Shown piece after piece: positions 1 through 5,631 of a stretch of 5,687 bases of DNA. Position 1 is the first letter of the stretch, and each line of letters starts with the position of its first letter. Under the pieces are notes generated by a model. It was not told the DNA's origin. It did no database searches and was given only the letters and a program-made list of their open reading frames with translations. The stretch comes from Blastocatellia bacterium. GTDB taxonomy: Bacteria > Acidobacteriota > Blastocatellia > Pyrinomonadales > Pyrinomonadaceae. The DNA is taken from the NCBI GenBank assembly GCA_003487805.1, contig DNNE01000142.1, positions 1 through 5,687 on the forward strand, in the 5' to 3' direction. Made by a program: the position numbers and the translations under genes.

Positions 1-23
1 TAGCCCGGGCCAACGGCCCGGGT
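1..23. repeat. Perfect GC-rich hairpin, end piece of a palindromic repeat unit
   Basis: Bases 4-11 (CCCGGGCC) are the exact reverse complement of 15-22 (GGCCCGGG), with a three-base loop AAC. A G-T pair at 3/23 can extend the stem. The same AGCCCGG arm recurs at 72-79 and, inverted, at 171-178, each time next to a GCGCTGAAGGCGC core, so this is probably the distal end of a repeat unit whose core lies outside the left edge. No T-tract follows on either strand, so it does not look like a standard intrinsic terminator. The pairing is seen directly; membership of the repeat family is inferred. Confidence 0.7.
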
Positions 24-45
24 CCGGTCCCCATATTGACTCGAA

Positions 46-79
46 GCGCTGAAGGCGCGACATAGATGTCTAAGCCCGG
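46..79 (+). repeat. Palindromic repeat unit, forward copy (core plus AGCCCGG arm)
   Basis: The core GCGCTGAAGGCGC is at 46-58, where GCGC arms flank TGAAG. After a 12-base spacer comes TAAGCCCGG at 71-79. The same two blocks in the same relative order occur on the opposite strand at 171-200. The closing arm of the hairpin (CCGGGT-like) is not visible here, so this copy looks decayed. A related palindrome, GCGCTGTCAGCGC, sits at 119-131 between the two copies. I associate GCGCTGAAGGCGCGACATA-like repeats with intergenic regions of Acidobacteriota and similar phyla; that is from memory and not checked. Confidence 0.6.
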
Positions 80-155
80 AAGCTATTCGATGAAGCGCTC
101 TCGCAAGGACCACATTTCGCGCTGTCAGCGCTCCGTTGATCTAATCTGGCCGCCC

Positions 156-200
156 ACCCGGCCCGCTGGACCGGGCTATTACACTTGGCGCCTTCAGCGC
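156..200 (-). repeat. Palindromic repeat unit, inverted copy (core plus hairpin)
   Basis: On the minus strand this reads as the core GCGCTGAAGGCGC (200-188), a 9-base spacer, TAGCCCGG (178-171), a short loop, then CCGGGT (161-156). The pairs CCCGG 157-161 and CCGGG 171-175 can form a hairpin. The core is an exact 13-base match to the forward copy at 46-58, so the two cores form an inverted repeat about 130 bases apart. This is the most complete unit in the window. It lies downstream of the last minus-strand gene, where such elements are often tolerated. Confidence 0.6.
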
Positions 201-207
201 GGTTTAC

Positions 208-238
208 GACTCATGCAATTAGGATGTTTGGATGAGTC
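208..238. repeat. Inverted repeat 45 bases beyond the DUF1801 stop
   Basis: GACTCAT (208-214) is the exact reverse complement of ATGAGTC (232-238), with a 17-base loop. It lies 45 bases past the stop codon of the DUF1801 gene, so it could help end that transcript. The stem is only seven pairs and AT-containing, and no T-run follows on the minus strand, so I do not call it a terminator. Chance occurrence is possible. Confidence 0.3.
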
Positions 239-283
239 AGAAATGTTGGTTATCAGCCCTATTAACACTCCCAACAATACGGC

Positions 284-691
284 TCAACCCTTCTTTCGCT
301 TCGCCGAAGCATTGATTAGTTTCTTGAGCGTCGGAAGATCGATGTCGGACAAGCGTTTGATGTGCAAGCAGCCTCCGCTGACCTTGTGCTTGCCGAGTTT
401 CGATAAGATATCTGCTTTACCGGGATCGCTCGCACTGATGTAAAAGGTCAAACTCTGCTTTCGCGGCGAGAACGCAATCAACGGCCAATCCGCTTCTTTG
501 CCGCCTGCATATTTGATCGTGGTGGTGCCAAAGCCGGCAATACTGGTACCCCACATCACACCTTTGCTTTTCGTCGCTGCCTCCATCAGTTTCGCGATCG
601 CGGCACAATCAGCCCGCGTCTGCGCGTCGGTGAGACTCTTGATAAAGTCCGCAACGCTCTGCTTCGTGGGTTTTGTTTTCGCTTCAGCCAT
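284..691 (-). CDS. DUF1801 (YdhG-like) domain protein
   Basis: A complete 135-residue protein that is a single DUF1801 domain. The pattern I recognise runs in order: a helical N-terminal part with ADC at 27-29 and a KLMEAAT helix, MWGTSIAGFG at 46-55, the strand SPRKQSLTFYI at 75-85, then LGKHKVSGGCLHIKRLSDID at 99-118. Length is normal for stand-alone family members. The biochemical role of the family is not established, and I see no catalytic motif to name. There is no signal peptide or membrane segment, so it should be cytosolic. Both ends are lysine-rich (KTKPTK and KRKKG), common in small soluble proteins but also compatible with nucleic-acid contact. The ATG start is preceded by a purine-rich AAGAGAAGA at about 696-704, an acceptable but weak ribosome site. 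A spacer of 150 bases separates it from the upstream hydrolase gene, so it may have its own promoter. A TTGAAC at 722-727 (minus strand) could be a -35 box, but no good -10 follows. Confidence 0.88.
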   Translation of the reverse strand: MAEAKTKPTKQSVADFIKSLTDAQTRADCAAIAKLMEAATKSKGVMWGTSIAGFGTTTIKYAGGKEADWPLIAFSPRKQSLTFYISASDPGKADILSKLGKHKVSGGCLHIKRLSDIDLPTLKKLINASAKRKKG

Positions 692-743
692 TTAATCTTC
701 TCTTAGGATTCAATTCATAAAGTTCAAGAAACCGAGTCGCCGT

Positions 744-822
744 GTTCGTGTCAGTTCGTGATTGCTCTTTGGTGTGACTTCGTGGCCCGTTCGGCCTTGA
801 AGAAGACCACGAACACACGAAC
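744..822. repeat. Long imperfect palindrome in the hydrolase-DUF1801 spacer
   Basis: GTTCGTGTCAGTTCGTG at 744-760 pairs with CACGAACACACGAAC at 808-822. The right arm has the same two repeated half-units but lacks two bases. Inside lies a second, nested inverted repeat: CTTC...GGCC (about 779-786) against GGCC...GAAG (about 793-802) around a CGTTC loop. Together they can fold into one long stem centred near 790. It starts 20 bases past the stop of the hydrolase gene, so it could cap or end that mRNA. There is no T-tract to make it a classic terminator. GTTCGTGT/GTTCGTGG-type strings are, from memory, frequent dispersed repeats in Verrucomicrobiota, Planctomycetota and Acidobacteriota. Confidence 0.6.
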
Positions 823-841
823 GAAACTGGATTCGCAAATG

Positions 842-2851
842 TCATCTATTCATCACAACCGGCAACTCAACAGAACTTGCTTTGCCGGGCAAGTGATAAA
901 TCCGCTGCGTTGCCGGTCTGTAATCTGCCGGTTTGGCCCAGAAGATGTTGGGCACGAACGTCTGCGGGTTGCGATCGTAGAGCGGAAACCAGCTCGATTG
1001 CACCTGAATCATGATTCGATGCCCGGGCAGAAAGACATGGTTCGCCGTGGGCAACGACCAGCGATAAAGCAGCGGTTCATTTGCCGCGATCGGTTTTGGG
1101 ATCTCGAGACTCTCTCGATAACGGCCGCGAAAGATGTCCATGGAAACTGCGAGTTGATAACCACCCATCTTCGCATCGCCGCCAACTTCGTCGGGGTAGA
1201 CATCGATCACTTTGACCACCCAATCGGAATCGGTGCCGCTGGTCGACGCAAACAAATTAACTATCGGTTGTCCGCTGATCTTCACCGGCTCAGTCAGCAC
1301 ATCTGATTTGAACGCGAGCACGTCCGGTCTTCCTGAAGCTTCGCGCTGATCATCGACCAGCCAGCAAGGCCATTGGTCACAGGTGTCGTAACCGGTCGGC
1401 TTGATCGGACGCGAGCGAAACGGCACGGGCTTCGCCGGATCGGAAATATACTCTTCGAAAGGCGAATTCGTGCCGCCGAAGACTCCCGCGGTGGATTGGA
1501 AACTCAGTTTCAAACCGGTATTTAGATAAAGCGGAACGGGACGTTGACTCGGCAGAGTCTGGATATCTCGCGCGCCTAAACGTTTCAGGGTTTCTCGATC
1601 GGGCAGTTCAGGATGGTAGCTGAGCGGCCACGAACTCAGACGCTGCCAGACATTGGTTCCGGTTTCGAATGCATTTACCGGCGCAATGTCCATGGGCGGC
1701 GCGTCGTCTTTCAAATAGTGATCCAGAAAGGGCCGCAGAATATGCTGACGAAAATAGAGCGCTGTGTCGCTGTGGAAATTGATTGCACCCAACTTGCTGC
1801 CGTCGGCGATCTCCTGACCGTGATGCCAGGGGCCCATCACCAAAAACACCTTGTCGTTGTTGGTATCCTTCGGTTCGATCGCTTTGTAAACTGCAATCGC
1901 GCCGTAGATGTCTTCCTGGTCCCAGAGGCTTTGGACCAGCATCACCGGAACTTTCAAAGGTTCCTTCGCCAACAATTTGTCGACTGCCTGTTCGCGCCAG
2001 AATGAATCGTAGCTCGGATGCTCAAGGATCTTGCGCCAGAAACCCGTCTGCTCCAGGCCGCGACGCTTGCCCAACTCGCCGGCCGAACCCGCTTCCATGA
2101 ACATGTCGTAATCGTCATAGTGCGAAGTCCACCAGTGATAGTCATTCGTCCGCGAGCCGTCCTGCTCGTAAATGTATGGCATGTTCTGCTGCCGAAACGC
2201 GCCGTTGTGAAACCAGTCGTCGCCCATCCATCCGTCAACCATCGGATTCATCGGCACCGAAACTTTCAGCGCGGGATGCGGGTTTACCAGCGCCATCAAA
2301 GGCAGAAAGCCGTCGTAAGAAATCCCCAGGATGCCCACCTTGCCGTTGCTTTCCGGGACGTTCTTGATTAACCAATCAATGGCGTCGTAGGTGTCCGTCG
2401 CATGATCGACCTTTGTCGGATTCAGCGGTCCACGCAACGGACGATTCATCACATACTCACCTTCCGAACCGTACTTGCCGCGCACGTCCTGCACGACGCG
2501 GATGTAACCGCCTTCGACAATCACTTCGAGCGCGTTGTCATAGCCGTTGAGAATCGGACCGAGGTGCGAACTCGCAGCGTGACTCGTTAATTCAGTCGCG
2601 TTGTAAGGCGTGCGCGTTAACAGAATGGGCGCACGTTTTGCTCCCTTCGGCACGATGATCACCGTATGCAGTTTCACGCCGTCGCGCATCGGAATCATCA
2701 CTTCGCGACGCACGTATTCAAAACCATCGTTGGTTGGTTTGAACTCCGGTGGCGTTTCAGCGGGGAGGGTTTGCGCGAAGGACGGGGGGAGGAGTGATAC
2801 CAAAGTGAAGACTGTCACAACAAGGTATACGCACAATGTTTTCATGATCAT
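842..2851 (-). CDS. Secreted alpha-amino-acid ester hydrolase (CocE/NonD, peptidase S15 clan)
   Basis: Likely a serine hydrolase that cleaves or transfers acyl groups of alpha-amino acid esters and amides (EC 3.1.1.43 type, including the side chains of ampicillin- and cephalexin-like beta-lactams). From the ATG at 2851 the protein has 669 residues, against about 640-670 for known members. A signal peptide (MIMK, hydrophobic core, PPSFA|Q) should be cut after residue 26, sending it to the periplasm or outside. The alpha/beta-hydrolase domain carries GISYDG at 176-181 (nucleophile S178), WDQED at 310-314 (acid D311) and PWHHG at 341-345 (H344). D212, E313 and D314 match the carboxylate cluster that binds the substrate's alpha-amino group. 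As I recall the Xanthomonas citri enzyme's numbering (S174, D307, H340, D208, E309, D310), all six are offset by a constant four. The C-terminal part (about 430-665, with SSWFPLYDRNPQ near 619-630) is the jelly-roll domain of this family. The Acetobacter turbidans homologue is called aehA. Other CocE-like esterases lack the carboxylate cluster, so I favour this call. The physiological substrate is unknown. Confidence 0.9.
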   Translation of the reverse strand: MIMKTLCVYLVVTVFTLVSLLPPSFAQTLPAETPPEFKPTNDGFEYVRREVMIPMRDGVKLHTVIIVPKGAKRAPILLTRTPYNATELTSHAASSHLGPILNGYDNALEVIVEGGYIRVVQDVRGKYGSEGEYVMNRPLRGPLNPTKVDHATDTYDAIDWLIKNVPESNGKVGILGISYDGFLPLMALVNPHPALKVSVPMNPMVDGWMGDDWFHNGAFRQQNMPYIYEQDGSRTNDYHWWTSHYDDYDMFMEAGSAGELGKRRGLEQTGFWRKILEHPSYDSFWREQAVDKLLAKEPLKVPVMLVQSLWDQEDIYGAIAVYKAIEPKDTNNDKVFLVMGPWHHGQEIADGSKLGAINFHSDTALYFRQHILRPFLDHYLKDDAPPMDIAPVNAFETGTNVWQRLSSWPLSYHPELPDRETLKRLGARDIQTLPSQRPVPLYLNTGLKLSFQSTAGVFGGTNSPFEEYISDPAKPVPFRSRPIKPTGYDTCDQWPCWLVDDQREASGRPDVLAFKSDVLTEPVKISGQPIVNLFASTSGTDSDWVVKVIDVYPDEVGGDAKMGGYQLAVSMDIFRGRYRESLEIPKPIAANEPLLYRWSLPTANHVFLPGHRIMIQVQSSWFPLYDRNPQTFVPNIFWAKPADYRPATQRIYHLPGKASSVELPVVMNR

Positions 2852-2858
2852 TACGTTT

Positions 2859-2863
2859 TCCTT
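2859..2863 (-). promoter_or_regulatory. Ribosome binding site that fixes the hydrolase start
   Basis: The minus strand reads AAGGA here, seven bases before the ATG at 2851-2849. That spacing is close to ideal. A longer frame can be opened from a TTG at 2878, but that codon is preceded by CTTCTCCTG, the opposite of a Shine-Dalgarno site, and it lies inside a direct repeat. A second ATG at 2845 is in frame but 13 bases from the AAGGA. The ATG at 2851 also gives a compact signal peptide. Confidence 0.65.
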
Positions 2864-2867
2864 TAGC

Positions 2868-2948
2868 TTCTTACTCAACAGGAGAAGACCCTCCCGTAAC
2901 GGCTCCCGTGCGATGTGACACTTAACAGCTCGCTGGATTCTTACTCAA
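2868..2948. repeat. 11-base direct repeats flanking a 59-base spacer segment
   Basis: TTCTTACTCAA occurs at 2868-2878 and again at 2938-2948, exactly 70 bases apart. The right copy covers the stop codon of the TIR-like membrane protein gene; the left copy lies between the spacer and the hydrolase ribosome site. The 59 bases between hold short palindromes: CCGTAACGG at 2894-2902 and GGAGAAGACCCTCC at 2881-2894. CTCCCGT occurs twice, at 2891-2897 and 2903-2909. The arrangement fits either one unit plus a remnant of a 70-base tandem repeat, or a small inserted element with a target duplication. The matches are seen directly; the mechanism is inference. Confidence 0.5.
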
Positions 2949-4174
2949 TCCGCGAAGGTAAGCTTTTTCCGCACATACCGTAGAAACCTTCTAGAGAGTA
3001 CGGTGCCGGCGACACAAAAATCGATAATTAGGGGCCAAACAATCCCCCAGTGCATCAATATCAAGGAAATAATAAAGCAAAGAAGGAGAAATGTTGGCGT
3101 GACGATGAAGTCTAAAGCCGTTCGCCACCAAGAAAGGCGCACGCCGATGGGTTGAAAAAGCGGTCTGATGGTTACTCGAAGGGAGGACACGGAATCTCGT
3201 CCAAATATCTGCTCAATCCAGAAGTTTATCTTGACGAAAGCAGGCCGACCCTTGTCGTCGAACCATAGAAACACTGTTTTCGGATGAAACTCCGGACATG
3301 CTACGCCACAATTCTGCTTGATTATTTCAATAGCCTGCAGTCTCGGATCCTGTTGGTAATCTCTTGCACTTGGCCGCAACAATCCCTGATAGGCTTTCCT
3401 GGATACCTTCAATTCTCTCAAAAAATGAAACAGCGTTTTCTCAAGATGACCCTCTTTGAGAGCTAACGATATTTCCCAGTCGAGGCCGCGAGTATGGAAA
3501 GACGGATCGATGATGATCAGCTTTGCTCTTTGCATCAATTTCCTGACAAAGGCCTTCCAGTCAACACCTTCTTTCAAATAGAAGCGTGACGCCCCTAAGA
3601 TCAATGACTTATCTTGCGGATTTCCGATGGCGACGAAGCGACCCGCGCCCTTGAGAACACGTGCGAGTACCTCTTCAGGGGTGAGATCAAAGCGAGACTC
3701 TGCTTCGTCTGACTCTCTGAAGGATCTCAAATACAAAACAATCGGCCGTGTCTCATCGCTTAGGATGTCCTGAGCTTGAACCGCTGAATAGAATCTTTTG
3801 CCGAGGCGTCTGATTTGAAGTAACCATCGTGGGAAGAAATGCACGGCAAATATCGCGGTGGGTACAAAAATAAAGATACGGATCGCAAGGGCTATCATTA
3901 GCCGGTCGAAGAAAGCCCATGGATCATTCTGGCGCGTCGGAGCGAGAACTTGATCGATTATGCCAATCACACCGACACCAAACATTAGCAGCAGAAGGGA
4001 AACGTACCCGATCAAGCCGGCAAGCAAGACGAGAATAGCTCCGCCCAGTCGTTGTCGTCTGAACTTATTATAGGTTAGATCTTGTTCAAGCGTCCCTTGC
4101 ATTAAATATCTCGCGCGCGGTCTCGTGGTTGGTTTGTTTCTCCCGATGAGGCCTTCAAAGAAACGAGCTGTCAA
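2945..4174 (-). CDS. Membrane protein with central TIR-like cytosolic domain, function unknown
   Basis: I do not recognise a named family. The 409-residue product has a basic N-terminus, hydrophobic segments at about 44-73 and 93-114, a soluble part at about 120-345, and two more hydrophobic segments at about 354-376 and 378-393, ending in a basic tail. The soluble part starts with a strand RPIVLYLRSF (143-152), then helix PEEVLARVLKGAG (166-178), strand FVAIGNP (180-186), GASRFYL (194-200), DWKAFVRKLMQRA (205-217), strand KLIIIDPS (218-225) and GLDWEISLAL (230-239). This order of strands and helices, with a Trp-Glu pair after the fourth strand, resembles TIR-type folds, in which a glutamate at that place is catalytic in NAD-cleaving members. 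E234 would be that residue. This is a fold-level inference. The TTG start overlaps the stop of the transporter gene by four bases (TTGA), suggesting translational coupling; it has only a weak GAAAGAAA upstream. An ATG at 4102 (residue 25) is an alternative that keeps all domains. Sampled stretches look poorer in GC than both neighbours. It is a true gene: long, with plausible topology and tight spacing. Confidence 0.75.
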   Translation of the reverse strand: MTARFFEGLIGRNKPTTRPRARYLMQGTLEQDLTYNKFRRQRLGGAILVLLAGLIGYVSLLLLMFGVGVIGIIDQVLAPTRQNDPWAFFDRLMIALAIRIFIFVPTAIFAVHFFPRWLLQIRRLGKRFYSAVQAQDILSDETRPIVLYLRSFRESDEAESRFDLTPEEVLARVLKGAGRFVAIGNPQDKSLILGASRFYLKEGVDWKAFVRKLMQRAKLIIIDPSFHTRGLDWEISLALKEGHLEKTLFHFLRELKVSRKAYQGLLRPSARDYQQDPRLQAIEIIKQNCGVACPEFHPKTVFLWFDDKGRPAFVKINFWIEQIFGRDSVSSLRVTIRPLFQPIGVRLSWWRTALDFIVTPTFLLLCFIISLILMHWGIVWPLIIDFCVAGTVLSRRFLRYVRKKLTFAD

Positions 4175-5631
4175 TTTCTTTCACTGTCGTTTACTTCATC
4201 CCAAATCAACACGTGCCGCGTCTCGCGCAACAACAAAGAACCCACGATGACGGTTATCCCGGCAACGATGATCGGATAGTAGACGCCCGCATAGATGTTG
4301 CCGGTTTGCGCAATTACTGACAAACCAATTAGCGGCAACAGCCCGCCAAACACGCCGTTGCCTATGTGATAGGGCAGTGACAACGAGGTGTATCTGATTT
4401 TCGCCGGGAAGGCCTCAACCAGGTAGGCTGCGATGGGACCGTAGACCATGGTCACAAAGATGACTTGAATAAAAATAAGCAGAATGAGTTTCCAGGTCAC
4501 CGGATTAGTCATCAGATTCTCAAAGCCGGCATAGGTCAACACCTCCTTCGCAGGTTGAAGGACTCCGTTAACGGTAGTCTGCGGCGTGAGGCTGATCGCT
4601 CCGGTCACCGGATTCTTTTGCGATATCGCGGTCACCACGTTGGAGCCCGATACTGCCTGCATCGCTTTGTAAATTGGCAGATAGGACACCGCGGCCAGCA
4701 GGCACCCAATCATCATGATTTTCTTTCGGCCTACGCGATCCGACAACGCGCCGAAGAAAACAAAGAACGGCATCCCCATCAGTAGCGCCGTGGCGACTAT
4801 GTAGTTCGCTGAAGTTGTATTCACTTTCAAGATCGTCTGCAGATAGAAGAGAGCGTAGAACTGACCGGTGTACCAAACGACTCCCTGGCCCGCCGTGGCG
4901 CCGAACAGTGAAACCAAAACGCGCTTCAGGTTGTCCGCTTTTGCGAATGCATCCTTGAGCGGCTGGGTCGACGTCATGCCGGTGCTCTTAAGATGGCGGA
5001 AGATAGGCGACTCTTTCATTCGCAGCCTTACATAAAGCGAAATCGCCACCAGGAAGATTGAGACAATGAAAGGCAGTCGCCATCCCCATGAGCCAAAGGC
5101 TGACTTGCTCATCGTATTCTGAACGATCAGGATGACGGCGAGCGAGACAAACAAACCAAGGGTGGCGGTGATCTGAATGAAGCTGGTATAAAAGCCGCGC
5201 CGCTTGTCGGGCACATGCTCGGCGACATAGACCGCGGCGCCGCCATACTCGCCCCCGAGCGCCAAACCCTGAAGAATTCGGATTAGCAACAGAATAATCG
5301 GGGCCGCGATCCCAATGGTGGCGTACGTCGGCAGAAAACCAATCAGTGCGGTGGCCCCGCCCATGATGAGCAACGTCACCAGAAAGGCATACTTGCGTCC
5401 GACCAGGTCACCTATGCGGCCAAAGAAGAGCGCGCCGAATGGGCGAACCACAAACCCCACCGCAAATGTTGAGAGATAAGCGATCAGCGCGAGTGTGTTG
5501 TTGCCCTGCGGATAGAAGAGCGGCGCGATGACAGTTGCGAGGCTGCCAAAAATATAAAAGTCATACCATTCGATCATCGTGCCGACCGAAGACGCGCCGA
5601 TCACCTGCCAGATTTTGTAGTCGTCGGTCAT
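4171..5631 (-). CDS. MFS transporter, metabolite:H+ symporter (MHS) type
   Basis: An inner-membrane carrier of the proline/betaine/alpha-ketoglutarate/shikimate branch of the major facilitator superfamily, probably a proton symporter for a small organic acid or zwitterion. Numbered from the ATG at 5631 (486 residues): the hallmark IEWYDFYIFG at 20-29, the loop 2-3 signature GRIGDLVGRK at 71-80, RILQGLALGGEYGGA at 118-132, the matching loop 8-9 signature GALSDRVGRKK at 294-304, and FPAKIRYTSLSLPYHIGNG at 408-426. About twelve hydrophobic segments can be traced. The stretch at about 327-378 is a long hydrophilic loop, an extension seen in a subset of the group, so the protein is longer than the usual 420-450. 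Substrate cannot be told from these motifs. Start: the ATG lacks a clear ribosome site, a GTG at 5649 is also possible, and the frame has no stop before the window's right edge, so the true start could lie outside. Its TGA overlaps the next gene's TTG start, so the two are probably one operon. Confidence 0.9.
   Translation of the reverse strand: MTDDYKIWQVIGASSVGTMIEWYDFYIFGSLATVIAPLFYPQGNNTLALIAYLSTFAVGFVVRPFGALFFGRIGDLVGRKYAFLVTLLIMGGATALIGFLPTYATIGIAAPIILLLIRILQGLALGGEYGGAAVYVAEHVPDKRRGFYTSFIQITATLGLFVSLAVILIVQNTMSKSAFGSWGWRLPFIVSIFLVAISLYVRLRMKESPIFRHLKSTGMTSTQPLKDAFAKADNLKRVLVSLFGATAGQGVVWYTGQFYALFYLQTILKVNTTSANYIVATALLMGMPFFVFFGALSDRVGRKKIMMIGCLLAAVSYLPIYKAMQAVSGSNVVTAISQKNPVTGAISLTPQTTVNGVLQPAKEVLTYAGFENLMTNPVTWKLILLIFIQVIFVTMVYGPIAAYLVEAFPAKIRYTSLSLPYHIGNGVFGGLLPLIGLSVIAQTGNIYAGVYYPIIVAGITVIVGSLLLRETRHVLIWDEVNDSERN

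Noticed and set aside
1..283. tRNA or CRISPR array in the left spacer
   Set aside because: The hairpins do not form a cloverleaf, and the repeat units are inverted and unevenly spaced, unlike the regular direct repeats of a CRISPR array.
66..443. Plus-strand frame of 125 codons across the left spacer and into the DUF1801 gene
   Set aside because: Half of it is antisense to a well-supported gene and the rest is repeat sequence; the product has no recognisable domain and a composition typical of translated repeats.
758..1306. Plus-strand frame of 182 codons opposite the hydrolase 3-prime half
   Set aside because: It is antisense to conserved hydrolase sequence, rich in Arg/His, and has no domain; it is a by-product of GC-rich coding on the other strand.
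2852..2878. N-terminal extension of the hydrolase from a TTG at 2878
   Set aside because: No ribosome site upstream, the codon lies in a direct repeat, and the ATG at 2851 has AAGGA at seven bases and a clean signal peptide.
2879..2944. Possible intron or retroelement end in the spacer between membrane protein and hydrolase
   Set aside because: The GGGAGCCGTTACGGGAGGG string briefly suggested a group II intron fragment, but no domain V hairpin or reverse-transcriptase frame is present.
842..5631. Phage-defence island
   Set aside because: Only one protein has a TIR-like domain; the neighbours are a transporter and a secreted esterase, with no nuclease, CARF/STING, sirtuin or toxin-antitoxin partner in the window.
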